NCBI GenBank assembly: GCA_018806915.1
Contig: JAGKQI010000056.1
Location: forward strand, 1 to 64,000
Source of the DNA: Phytophthora colocasiae
Taxonomy: Eukaryota; Oomycota; Peronosporomycetes; Peronosporales; Peronosporaceae
Direction of reading: 5' to 3'
DNA length: 64,000 nt
Shown here: positions 9,868 to 21,243 of the stretch, piece after piece
How positions within the stretch are numbered: the stretch's first letter is position 1
Layout of the letters: each line of letters opens with the position of its first letter
Notes under the pieces: model-generated
Databases searched by the model: none
Seen by the model: the letters and a program-made list of their open reading frames with translations, nothing else
Told to the model about the DNA's origin: nothing
Position numbers and translations under genes: made by a program

Positions 9868-11260
9868 TGTGGTGGAGCGGATCTGGCCAAAATCTGGTTG
9901 AGGCCGATCGCGATCGCCACTTGCGCCCAGACACCGACTAACGGAGGGGGTCCCCCGATGATCCGTGATCTTGTTGCGTGTAGTGTTCACCTTGTGTACC
10001 CGTCGGTAGGCGGGTTACGCTCTTCCAGGTAACTTCTGAAGATGTCTTGGGACGAGAAGAAGGTCTTGGGTGACGCAGGGGTTTGAGGCGGCGTGGAAGT
10101 TCTTCACTCCACCTCAGGTACTTGATCCTGGTCGTAGGCGAGTTCTCGAGCCTTGATCCGGGTGCCTGGTTCTTGATCCAGGTCTTCCAATAGTCCAATG
10201 GTCGGGATTCAGTCCCTTCCTTTCGTTGTTTTCCGCTTCCGATAGCGGGGGTCTTGAGGGGGCGAGATTCGACGGGATCCTTAGGCTAAACAACCAATTC
10301 CTTCCGATCCGATGTATTCACTTAAAGGATAGTTCACTAGATAGGGCAAAGCTGGCCAATATATTATCCAGACTTAACCGTTATACTAGGTCACGTATCC
10401 TTACCTTCCTGACGCTTGTAGGGCCAATGTAGTTCCCGGTTCCAGGCGTAGCGAAGACACTTGAGTGGTTCAGGGCAAATTCGAGTCTGTTTATGGTTAT
10501 TCCTATGCCTACTAATCCCATCCTGATTTACTATCCTACGATCACATGACACTGGCTACAGAGCTGATCCCTAGCTTGGTTCCCCTAACCCTGATCTTGA
10601 GCCGATCTCGTACTTAACCGAAGCTTGATCTCGTACTTAACCGAAGCTTGATCTCGTACTTAACCGAAGCTTGATCTCGCACTTAACCGAAGCTTGATCT
10701 CGCACTTAACCGAAGCTTGATCTCGCATAGTGGGGCTTGATCGCGGCCTGATCCCGCTTGGTAATCCTTCAAAGAATCCGGATCAGGCCACCAGAAGAGT
10801 CTGCGTCGCGCCTGGGGCTGAGCTTGATCCGGAGCTGATCTCGTACCTAAACGGGAGAAGATCACGCAGTGATCCTGCGTGATCCTGCTTCGTTGCCGCC
10901 CGGGGAAGTAGGATCATGCTGTTAGAGGCTTCGAGGCGCCGGGGTAAGCCGATCGTGTTCACTTAGGACCCCGTCATCGTTGATCGCGCGAGAACATCCT
11001 TGATTTCCCCATTCTTCCTCCGGCAGGATTCGGATCACCCACGAACACCACGGCAGGGTTCGGATCACCCACGAACACCGCTCCACCTGCTTCTTCGCCG
11101 GTGTCTCCGTTGCCTGTTCCCGGCGGGACCCATCGTACCTTCGTCTGATTCGACCCAGATCTGGCGATCACAGGTCCCCCCTGTCGCTCGTTCCGACTCT
11201 ATTCGGGTTCGTGGCTGACATCGCCTCTCCGGGAAAATTTTTTTCGTCCGCTTCACCACA
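9868..11260 (-). repeat. B1 3' LTR
   Basis: 1393 bp, bounded by TGTGGTGGAGCGGA and TCCGCTTCACCACA, which are near-perfect inverted ends. It is close to the 5' LTR (22139-23538, 1400 bp); differences include the number of 23-bp repeats and a few short indels, suggesting a fairly recent insertion. Confidence 0.9.
10594..10735. repeat. 23-bp tandem repeat inside B1 LTR
   Basis: About five and a half copies of GATCTCGTACTTAACCGAAGCTT, some with TAC replaced by CAC. The 5' LTR has a matching array at 22875-23010. B2's LTR instead has short GATCTCGATCAT-type repeats in the same place. Such arrays in LTRs often act as enhancers; here that is inference. Confidence 0.8.
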
Positions 11261-11272
11261 TCCGCCCCCAGC
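11261..11272 (-). promoter_or_regulatory. B1 polypurine tract
   Basis: On the minus strand CTGGGGGCGGA lies directly 5' of the LTR start TGTGGTGAAG. B2 has the identical block at 54580-54590. Confidence 0.7.
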
Positions 11273-11363
11273 ACGTAAGTTGAGCTGCCGCAGCTCACTT
11301 CGGGTTTATTTCCACATTCACCACCTGGAACACAAGTCGTTCAAGCGCCACCACTCTCTCGAA

Positions 11364-14151
11364 ATGTCCGATCCGCCTTCCTCGCCCCCCTTGACGCCGA
11401 GAGCGCCCTCGAGCGAGCACTCGATCCGATCCGCCCGATCCACGGCCTCCCGCTTCTCAACCCCCGGGGTAAACCCTGAGCTGGTCGGTCACCTTGCAAG
11501 CGAGGCTGGCCCATAGCCAACGGATACGCGAGACCTTGAGTCGCGATCGGGACCACCTGGACGACACCGTTCGCCGGTTGCGATCCGACATGGAGGATAT
11601 GGAGCGCTTCCGGGACGACCAAGCGGAGGAGATTTTGCGGCTGAACGCCGAAATCGCTCATCTGCGATCGGGAACCGGAGATGCTATCGGTGGGGACGCG
11701 ATCGCCGCCTTGCAGGATCAGCGGGCAGCACGACGCCGAACGACGGGAGTCTGAGCAGCGACTGGCCCGGATCCAGGCGCGGCTAGACTCTGCGCTCGAG
11801 GATCTCGACTTCCGGCTGGCCGAACTTCGCATAGCCGGGGAGACGGAGATTGAACTCCGGGATGAGCTTCAGGATCGCGAACGGGAGCTCGCCGCCGTGC
11901 GCCATGACCTGACCCTCGCCAGCGTAGCCTTGATCGCTGGCAGAGGAACGATTCCTCCCAAGGTCCACAAGCGGCTATGGCCATGCCTGCTGATCAGACT
12001 CGCCCGACGGCAGAGGAAGCTCGGTTGAGGTTGGAGTTGACGCGGACCCAAGCGGAGTTGCTCGCCGCTCGAGCCGAAGTCGCGTATCTGGAACGCGAGG
12101 CAGAGGATCACCAGGTTGAACTGGCTCGGGCACACCTCGCCTTGGAGGACGTATCCGCCCCGGATTCTCGCGCTCCGCCTCTGGGTGCAACCGCCGATGC
12201 CGCCGCCGTATCCAGCCTGGAGCAAGATCTGGCAGACGCCTTGGGAAATCTGGAGATAATCCAGCACGACCGGGACCAGCTCTCCGTCCAGCATCGTGCC
12301 GCCATTGCCGAGCGGGATCAGGCCGTCGCAGACCTGGATCAGGCCCGCCTCGACCGGGATCAGGCAATGCAAGATCTCAATCGAGTAACGGTAGACCGTG
12401 ATCGAATCCAGGTCGACCTGGACGATGCCACCCAAGATCGTTTGTCTGCCCTCGCAGACGCCCTTGGCGTGGCTCGTTCCGCCCGGGATGCGGCGACACA
12501 GAGCTCGACCAACTCCAGCGACAGAACGCGGAGCTTCGACAGGCTCACCAAGAGCTGGACGCTGATTATGCCGAAGCCGAGCAACAGCTGCAATTCACGC
12601 CGAGGATTCCTCTGCTCGGTTGTCCTCGTGGATCGCGGATCGACGGGCGGCTCGTACCACCAAAGATCTCGAAGCGCCTCCGCTTCCCCGGCCGTTCCTC
12701 CTTCCTCACGCAAGCGTCCGGCTCGGAGCACCTCAGCTCCCCGTGATCTAAAACCTGCAGCTACCGAAGCTCCCGGGTCAACCCAGCCTGTCACACCCAC
12801 GGTGGTCCCGACCCCGGCAGGATCAACGGCGAGTCCGCTGGATCTGTTGGCGGATCAAGCTTCTGGGCAAGCCGGAGGGAGGAAACCGACACTCCAGCCC
12901 CTGATCCGACCCCAGCGCCTACGGATCAGTCGGATCGCTCCCCGCCGAGGTGATTCGCCGGATGAGGACGAGGAAGACTCCGACTACGATCCCCAGCACC
13001 CATTCTCATCGCCGTCCGAAGAGGACGAAAGTCCAGAACCCAGCAATGGAACTAGTTCTGAAGCCGAATCGGAACGTTCCAACGAGGCGGAGGACTCCGA
13101 GGAGGACGAGACTCTACACATGGGCCGCCAACGGTCTATCTCGACGCACCGGCGCGAGTCCGGTCAGGTTCCGAGCCGGACCTTCTGGCACCCGTGGATC
13201 GGGGTCTCCGGACGGCTCAAGCCCATCTCCAGATGGATCAGGTCCGCCTGTCTCCAGGATCGCCTCCGGGTTCCCCGTCACCACCGCCACCTCCTTCCGG
13301 CGGTTCCTCGCCCCCCGGGCTCCGACCACCCCTGTTCCCGGTCGCCTCTTTCATTCCAGGGTACGATCGGCAGCGTACCTTCGCGGCCGCTGACATCGTG
13401 CCGTGGGATCCGCGGGTGATCGGGCAGTATTCGATCGTGGGTCTGATCGCCAATTCTCTGGGCAAACGGTTGTTGATCCCCTCGGGTTGGCTGTTCCCTT
13501 CCCAGATACAGGCTGGGCCTGCACCGACCCCGCACCGAATACCTCCACGAGCTGATCACGGGCGTGAACGTGCTTGATCTGCTGGCTCTGAAGCCGTGGA
13601 ACGACTTCGCGAACCCGGGTCCCCTTACGTTCGACCTCGATCTGCATGAGAGGAGGGAACACCCTCGCGGCCGTGGCCGCCACCTATCGCGTTCTGGAGG
13701 AACGGCACCGTCAAGCATTTTGGGAGGCCACCCACAACTTTGAGATCACCTCTGCCATGCAGGATGCGGATCTTGAACTGCAGCGGTATTACGTTGCTCG
13801 CAAGGCCCGGCGGAGTCGGGCTGGGTCTGCTTGGCGCCGATTCCTCGCCTCCTTCCCCGCCATAATGCGCGATCAGTGGTTCGATCTCGACATCCTGCTG
13901 GATCCGTTCTTCCTTCACCTCCCCATTCCGTCGGTGGATGTGGTTCGTTGGTATCCGGCGTGGTCTCTCGGCGTGCCAACCTGTCGGATCCCAACGCGAA
14001 CGTCCCAGAGCCGGCGAACCTGATCGAGGCTCTGGAGGAGTGTGACGAGGCGGATCCGTGGCGTAACCAGTATCGGCAAGACCCGGTCAACCATCCCGCT
14101 ACCAGGATTCCCCGACTTATCGGCAAGTTCAATCCTCCTCCCGCTGAATAA
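11364..14151 (+). pseudogene. B1 antisense gene: coiled-coil protein with conserved C-terminal domain
   Basis: This frame runs opposite to gag-pol, starting about 100 bp inside the 3' LTR (ATG at 11364, MSDPPSSPPLTP) and ending KFNPPPAE at 14151. Parts in order are a Ser/Pro-rich N-terminus, a long coiled coil (11500-12600) rich in RDxxxxDL and ERDQA heptads, an acidic and proline-rich disordered region (12650-13200), and a C-terminal domain (13370-14151) with IVGLIANSLGKRLLIPSGWLFP, RYYVARKARRSR, DILLDPFFLH and IPRL..KFNPP. B2 holds the same architecture at 54705-57286. Several one-base shifts break this copy (near 11500, 11750, 12000, 12540 and 13600). I do not recognise the family. Antisense genes at this position are known in some plant Tat-lineage Gypsy elements; similarity to those cannot be judged here. 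Confidence 0.75.
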
Positions 14152-14513
14152 CTTCTCCGTAAGTCGTGCGAACTTCGATCACTTGCAGCAAGGCTCAGGG
14201 CTTCTCCCCGAGTTCAGATTCGGAACCCCTTCCAGGGCCGTTCTACATTCTTCCATCTCCATTCGTAATTCTCATAATCTCCACTCGTAATCCGTAATTT
14301 CCATTCTCACCGTCATTCCATCGTACTCTATCATTTTAGGAATGTGATCCCTTTCATCTCCATCTCGACATCCCGGATCACCATCTTCCACCGTCAAATT
14401 CCCTACGCACATGCATATACACAAATATAAAACTCTCGCTCTGATCTGGATTCTCCTCCACATCAGCTTCCTCGATCACGGCGAGGCAACCCTATCACCT
14501 CGCCTGACTCTCC
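14152..14513. other. B1 tail-to-tail spacer between antisense gene and pol
   Basis: The plus-strand antisense gene ends at 14151 and minus-strand pol ends at 14514. No gene is visible between. An A/T-rich segment (TGCATATACACAAATATAAAA, 14411-14431) recurs in B2 at 57535-57560, so it may hold 3'-end signals for one or both transcripts. Confidence 0.55.
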
Positions 14514-16800
14514 TTACACCTCTTCATGCGACTGCATCACGCCGAACCGGTTCCGATTAGCGTGGTCACGTAGGAACGCGCTCAATATGGCCCCACAGTT
14601 AAGATCAGCTTCGTCGACCCACGTTGGCTCATCATAACCGACCCAGTGCACCAGGAACTCACGATAGATCCGGCCGTAGCGAGTTCGTTTCCCACTTCGC
14701 ATGTCCGAGATCCGTTCGACTTCGTACTCATCGGCATCCAGATCTGGAACCCAACTGTCCTCCGGAAGGAGGATCTCATCGAAATCGAGCCGATCGGCTT
14801 CATCTACCGTCAACTCGATCCGCGGTCGATCTGGGAAATTCCGTACCAGCTTTAGCTTAGAAACATGAACCACCGGAAAGATATGGTAACCAGAGCCCGC
14901 GATCTCCAGCTTGATAGTGAATTCATTGAGCTTCTCTGCAACACGGAACGGGCCATGCCAAAGGTGGGCGAGTTTACGGGCATACCCTTCCTTCACACGA
15001 TCTAGGTATAGCCAAACTCGTGATCCAGCTTCGATCTGATGCGGATCGACATCCTCATTGTGCCGATCAGCTCGGTCCGCGATCGCCTCTCGCAGCTTAG
15101 CGTTGACCTGTTCTCTCGACTGCTGGTAGTATCTCTGAACGCGATATCTCCACCGTCTTGGATCGCGATCGTGGCGTCTGGTCGACCCGATCGGGATCGT
15201 TGCTTCCAACGTCGATCTTGGATCCCATCCGTGTACCAAATAGTGAGGGTATCTCCCCGGACCCGATCGTGAGCCGTGTTAATGGCGAAAGTCAATCTCT
15301 CCGCATATTCATCCCAGTCCTTTTGATCGAGATCTTGAACATACATCTTGATTGCCCTAGTGGCCGTTTGCACCATCCGTTCCGCAGTCCCATTGGCCTG
15401 TGGTCGGTAGGCCATCGTCGCCCGTTGTCGCTGCCCCAGGGTCTATTAAACGATCTGAAGAAGTCGGACATGAAGCCCGGCTCTCGATCGTGCCTGATCA
15501 TCTCGCTAGCGCCAAATCTGCGGAACACGCATTCTTCATAAGATTCCGCGACGGTCTGAGCCGATCGGGAGGAACTAGCCTTTGCGATCACATATCCCGT
15601 GAACAGATCCACCCAGATCAGCAGTTCAGGATGGCCTTTGTTGGATCTGGGCAGAGAGGTATGTGATCCATCGCTATGATCTGGAATGGGTATGTAGCTT
15701 GCAGATTCCCAGGTGACTCGCCCCGGATCGTGGGTCTCCCCTTTCCGGTCTCACAGTCTACACACTCGCCTACGTATCGCTGCACACTCCGATATAATCC
15801 CCTCCAGTGGAAATGATCTCGGATCCGCTGATAAGTGCGTCCGATCCCTTGATGTCCCCCTTCCAGAGTCGTATGGTAGTGGTGGAGGACATCCTGCTGT
15901 AGCGTTTCTGGAACCACGAGTCTCATCAGACGGTCGCGATCACCTCTTGATCTCTCGGCCCTGGTGGGCAATAAAACAACAGATCCTGTTCATCTACCTC
16001 GTACTCGGAAGCGATCTTGGCGTAGGATCCAGACTCGGCTCGAGTAAGATCCGCGATCTGCCCAGCCAGGTACTTCTTTAGTCCGGCGATCCAGACCTCC
16101 TCGTCCTGAGCTCGCCTGATCCGATCCACTCGCATCTCCCGGATCAGTTCCTCTCGCAGGACGGCGGCATCGGGTCGCGCTCGGGCTGCACCCGTGGCTA
16201 CGGCCGACACTTGCACCGTTCGATCTTCAACTCGAGGGATCAACACCTCATCAAGCCGATTTGGGTGACCAGATCGCACCGATCTGCTTCATCGTGGACC
16301 TCGATCCCGCTTCCTCGCTGCAGCGCGGCACTCGCCAAGCTGTCTGCGCTCCCATTCCAGTCTCTCTTCACATGGACTAGCTCATGATCTCCCCAATTCC
16401 GCAAGTGATCTAGCACCTTCTGTTTCCAGTAACGTCAATCCTGGCGCCTTGCAGTCGATCTCGCCCGGACTTGTCGGATCACTAGGTTCGAATCGCCACA
16501 AATGACCAAACGGCGGCGTTCTAACTGTGCGATCATGCCAAGACCTAGCAAGAGCCCACGGTATTCCGCTTCATTGACAGTAAGACTCTCCGCATAGTCT
16601 GATTTAGCTTTGATCACTTTCCACTCCGGCAAACTCCACGATCGCGCTGAAAGCGCCTCCTCTCGTTTCACGCGTGCCGAACCGTCGAAACTTACTACCC
16701 ATAGCTTCTCGCCTGGATCTACGGTGGGAATCGGCATCTGGATCTTACGCCTTGGTTCCTTCTGTGGCGCGATCGCGATCAGGGCTTCGTCGATCTCCGA
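14514..16800 (-). pseudogene. B1 second RNase H, integrase and chromodomain
   Basis: On the minus strand the second RNase H comes first (FDGSARVKR, NEAEYRGLLLGL, CGDSNLVIRQ, NGSADSLA; 16290-16700), then the integrase zinc domain (HHYHTTLEGGHQGIGRTYQRI, CVDCETGKG), the core (MDHIPLCPD, IRHDREPGF, NGTAERMV) and a chromodomain at the C-terminus (EYEVERISDMRSGKRTRYG, FLVHWVGYDEPTWVDE) ending at the stop at 14514. Frameshifts near 15990, 15440 and 15300 split it. The chromodomain is intact here, unlike in B2. Confidence 0.85.
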
Positions 16801-16813
16801 TCTAGGCGTTATA

Positions 16814-18330
16814 TTAGCTGCGATTGCCCCAGTATCTCATCCTCTCCTTCGTACACTTCGTGATCTCGAGTGTCCATGGGGACAGGAGAGCAGACCATTG
16901 TCCCAGACGCCCTTGAAGGCCGGCAGACTTGAACAGCCAGGCAAGCGTGGAGTGTCTGGTTAGGACCTTGATCCGACGTCCCACCAACAGGGTGTAGTGT
17001 AGATCCAGGATCCGAAGTAGAGCCAACACCTCCTTTTCGGCAACATTATAGTTTAACTCGTTCGTCTTCAAGGTTCGGCTGGCAAACGCGACCGGGTGGT
17101 AGATCTGGTCGTGTTCCTGCATTAGTGCGGCGGAAATCGCCCAGTCACTGGCATACACGATCACCACGGGTAACTTTGTCATGTCGAAGTGACGAAGGAT
17201 CGGGGTCGACGCGATCTTGGTTTTCAAGGCTGTAAACGCCCTGTGTGCCCTACCCCACCTTTCGTCGCCAGCTCTTTGGGCCAGATTGGCTCCGACCTTG
17301 CTTGAACAGGGGAGGCGTCGCCCCAAGTTAAGATCCGGCGTACTATTCCCCTTTGAGTCAAGGTGTCGGGTGATCCATCCTGATTCGACTTAAGCGCAAC
17401 GGGATCTCGATTGATCGGGTCCGTACTATCCATGATCTTTCGAAGATCTGGTCGCTTCTTCAGTTCTGCGAACTCCACTTCACGTAGTTCATATAGGACC
17501 GATGCATAGATCGCATAATCCTCGATGAACCGACTATAGTAATTCAAACTTCCCAGGACCGATTGCATGGATCGGGCGACCCAGGAATGGCAGATCCGTC
17601 AGAGACTTCAGGTCTTTCGGGTTTGCCTCCAATCCGTCGATCGACACTTTGTGTCCGAGATATTCCACCTTATCCATGCCCCAGAAGCTCTTCGCCACAC
17701 TGATCGAGAGATTCCACTTATCACAGGCCTCCAATAGGTCTTCCACCCGATCGCACATTTGATCCCATGTTCCAGCCGTGATCAAGATATCGTCGATGTA
17801 AGATCTCCGTCCTAGAACCGACGGGCGACCAGGATCTTCAGGACCCCTGATTCAAACACATCTGTAGAGTCTTTCGTATTCCCTGACTGGGAGATCTTTA
17901 AAAATCCATATAGGGCGTTGTCCACAAGACGTTGATAGATCTGAGGGGCGTTCTTCAGCCCGAACGGCATGCGATTCCACTCGAAGAGGCCGAACAGGGT
18001 GATGAAAGCTGAGATCGCGCGAGCTCGATCGGTCATTGATACGACCCAGAATCCACTCGCCATGTCTAATTAACAGTACCACAGAACCTTGTCAAGATCT
18101 TCTAACAGGTCATTGATCAGAGGCATTGGGTAGATCATCAGCCTCGTGAGACCGTTCACCAGCCGATAATCGATACATAGTCGGATGTCTACACCGTTCT
18201 TCTTGATGATCACCACGATCGGCGATGCCCATGGCGAGGTCGATGGCCGGATGATCTTGGCAGCTAGGAGTCCTTTGATGAGATCCGATACTTTCTCGCG
18301 GAACTGTGGCGCCACCTTTCGGACTCGTTG
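16814..18330 (-). pseudogene. B1 reverse transcriptase and first RNase H
   Basis: RT motifs are IKKNGVDIRLCIDYRLVNGLTR (18185-18250), MASGFWVVSM, FGLFEWNRMPFGLKNAPQIYQRLV and the YIDDIL active site (about 17783-17800). Between the palm motifs and YIDD there is a family-specific insert of about 30 residues (GNTKDSTDVFESG), also in B2. RNase H follows (17050-17210) with VIVYASDWAISAALMQE and LTRHSTLAWL, so two catalytic aspartates are replaced. Indels near 18060, 17830, 17570 and 17330 break the frame. Confidence 0.85.
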
Positions 18331-19268
18331 TGCGATCGGTCTTCAGTGGTGGAAATCTGGATCTCCGGTACTACTGCGAGATTATCGGCTAGATCTTCGG
18401 CCGAAAAATCGCCACTTTCGTGTAAGTGGGTCTGATCAGCGTTCTCGATCCCTTCAGGAGATGTCGGATCCGGTTCATCCGTTGATTGATCACGCAGCCT
18501 ATCGTCCTTGGCCGTCAGGATCGGGGTGTCCTCAACCGTGGGGCCGGCGTCAGCGTCGGATACATGTTGGATCTCGATTTTAAAATCTGGTTTTTCTGTT
18601 TTTACCTCGATCTCTTCTTCACATGTCCGATCTGTCCGACCTGGGGCCTGATCTGGCAAGCTCTCATTCGTCTCAGTCTCACCATTCGTCTCAGTCTCAC
18701 CGCCCCCAGCTTCGCCACTCGGGGCCTTGTCGGAACTGATCGTGATCGGTGGGGTATCCATGGGATCCGGTTGGGGATCGATGAATGCGACCTTGACTTC
18801 GGCCGTATCGGTCGGCGGTTCCAATGTCGATATTGGTGCAGGATCAGGATCGGTCTTGATTGCCCCACCTCGACGGAGTATAGATCGCGGCGTAACGTAG
18901 GTCGGCCGTTCGACCGGCGGTAAGGGGATCTCTACGGTTTCCTGAGGTTCCGGTCTTGCGTCCACTGTCGCTTCTAGAGCTAGATTCTGCCACTCCATGT
19001 AACGCCGGGACCCGACCGACACAAACCCGGGGTAGCGAGGAACTTTTTCTTGATCAAGTACCATCCCGACATGTAATCTGTGATCCAGTCGTAGAATCTT
19101 CTCGCTCAAATTCGTGATCACTAAGTACCGAGTTCGGCCGGGTCCATTTACCACGGTGGGTACCCATTGGTCGCCTCTGTTCACCCACAATTTCTCCGTC
19201 GCCGATAATTTCACTCTCGATGCGGCCTCTTCGGATCTCCCAACTGGGATATGTAGATCTTCTTCCAA
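18331..19268 (-). pseudogene. B1 protease-RT spacer domain
   Basis: The segment starts with a region that reads as a beta-rich domain (VPTVVNGPGRTRYLVITNLS) and continues as a long acidic, proline- and threonine-rich tail (PDPAPISTLEPP, GETETNGETETNES). The GETETN unit is duplicated here but single in B2. At 18335-18345 the copy lacks about 175 bp present in B2 (61473-61650), including an EEIEKLRQIIWKKRHLL segment before RT. Confidence 0.7.
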
Positions 19269-20029
19269 TTTTACCGATCTTACCTTCTCCCGTATAATCT
19301 CTTGCGACCACTAAGTGGGATCCCCACTTCATTAGGTAACACATCGATCCCTTCGCAAGATCCATCCGGACCCCAGCCGGGATCATGAAATCCATACCCA
19401 GGATCGCATCTTGCCCGGATAGATCCCCGATCCAAATATCAGAAAAAGTAGACCAGGTATCCCGCAAGCGTGATCTTGATCCTCGTTCTTCCCTCGGTGG
19501 TGTACACATTATCACCGATCCCAACACACTCCTGTCTCTGACTAGTGTCAAAGTGGCACCCAACCTTACGAGCAAAGGTGGTATCCAAGATGGATACCTC
19601 GGCACCAGTGTCCAGGAGCAAGATCGCTCTTTCATGATTGATCTTGCCTGAGATCTTGGCTTGGCGGAACCATTTTCCTGGTGCGTGGTATTTCCAGTAA
19701 CCCCTGGATTCTCCTTCCTTGAGATCCAAGGCCACTTCCGCACCAGATCGCGAGAACTCATCGATCCGGGGAAGACTCGCGATCTTAGCAGTATACGAAT
19801 GCAACTTACATGTATTACCGCGCAGATCCGAATTCTCCCTATCTTGATCTCTCGATTTCTTGTTCACATATGCATAGATGCAGTACTCAGAACGCTCGGC
19901 TCGTACCGGTTTCCAACCCGGCGAGCGTCCTAGTTTAACATCTTTTCCACCTTCTCGGGAAACAGTCCGGCATGTCGGGTCGGATCGTACCACTTGCGGA
20001 TCTGGTTGTAGAATTCTTCCATGGGGCAT
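19269..20029 (-). pseudogene. B1 aspartic protease
   Basis: The active site is AILLLDTGAEVSILD near 19595-19640 with the normal Asp-Thr-Gly. It follows KINHER and precedes ARKVGCHFD. The frame breaks after LAGYLVYFF (19439), where B2 continues into DIWIGDLSGQDAILGMDFM. One extra base near 19440 explains the break. Confidence 0.8.
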
Positions 20030-21243
20030 TCTCCAGCTTCATGGATCTCCCCACAACCACGGCATGTATATAGACAGCGATCCGTTGGGTGGCCCCTCTT
20101 TCCGCACTTGTCACAGATTAGACGTCTCCAGCAGTCCAGATCCGTGTGCTTCCGCGATCCACAATGCGAACAGCGACCTCGATCGTGATCTGATCCCCTG
20201 TGATCCGTGATCCTGCCTCAATCTTGCGAGTTCGTGTGCGATCGCGGCTGATCCTGTTGGTGGGGAGCGCCCCCAGTACCGATCGGCTTGTCTTCTGACG
20301 CGGCCAGATATATCCTCCGGAGATCACCTTCAGAATCGGATCCGTCCGATCCGGATATTTCTTGCGATTCCGAGCTCGGATCTTGGGTTTGGATCGCCCG
20401 CACCACCGCTCGGGTGGGTGCTGCCGGGGCGCTGGCTGGTGCCTTTTGTCTGTATTTCGATCCGAACGCAGATATACGCTGTCTGCTTTTCGCCCGTTCT
20501 CGGGCACGAAGTGCCTCCTCAAGTTCCTCGACGTCACTCAGTCGGAGTAGGGTCAGCCGATCAGCTAACTCCGGATCCCCCAATGTCTCGATGTAGTGGT
20601 CTACATGTTCCCGGCGGGCCTGATGGCTCCCATCCTTGATCTTTTGTCTAGCACGTAAAGCCGCCACGTTGAGCCGGTAGAGATAATCGAGAGGAGTCTC
20701 TTCCGATCGCTTGCGAGCGTGATAGTATTGCCACGCGACCGACATACCCAACCCACAATATTGGGTCTGGAAACTGTCCAACAGATCTGCCCACTTGGTT
20801 TTCGTCGTTCGACTGAGCTGCCTGTACCAGTTCTTTGCCGGTCCCACCATCAGATCTGCAAACGTGAGGCATTTCTCTTCTTCCGTAGCCTGATCGCGCT
20901 AGAACGCTGACTTGACCTTACTGATCCAGGCCCGAGCGCGATCTTCGTCCAGATCTTTACCCGCAAAATCTTTCAGATCCGAGATCGCTGAGATCCGGAC
21001 CCGCTGGATCATCGACGATCCTCCTTGACCGATCGCCGCGGATGCGATCGTGGCTCGGCTCGACATCTGTCCCCCGGAACTTGGTATGCCCAGATCGTCC
21101 GGATCGTATTCCCATGCATCCGGATCCGAGGCCGTGACGGACTCCATTTCAACATCTAACTCCCCTTTGATCGGCGATCGGGGTGTCGCGAGATTCCGTT
21201 CTTTCAAGAAACGATCCATCGCCATTTGAAAGTAGTCGCCCAA
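19950..21243 (-). pseudogene. B1 gag capsid and zinc knuckles
   Basis: A capsid-like helical part (MVGPAKNWYRQLSRTTKTKWADLLDSF, LGDPELADRLTLLRLSDVEELEEALRARERAKSR) runs from 20850 to 20450. A Ser/Glu/Asp-rich stretch is followed by two cysteine knuckles (CSHCGSRKHTDLDC and CDKCGKRGHPTDRC) and a further CRGCGEIHEAGEC, about 20020-20180. The order matches B2 63230-63970. Breaks are near 20885 and 20220. Confidence 0.8.

Noticed and set aside
9688..11260. Head-to-head LTRs as one large palindrome or foldback element
   Set aside because: The GTAT duplication and restored LTR repeat explain the arrangement as B1 inserted into B3.
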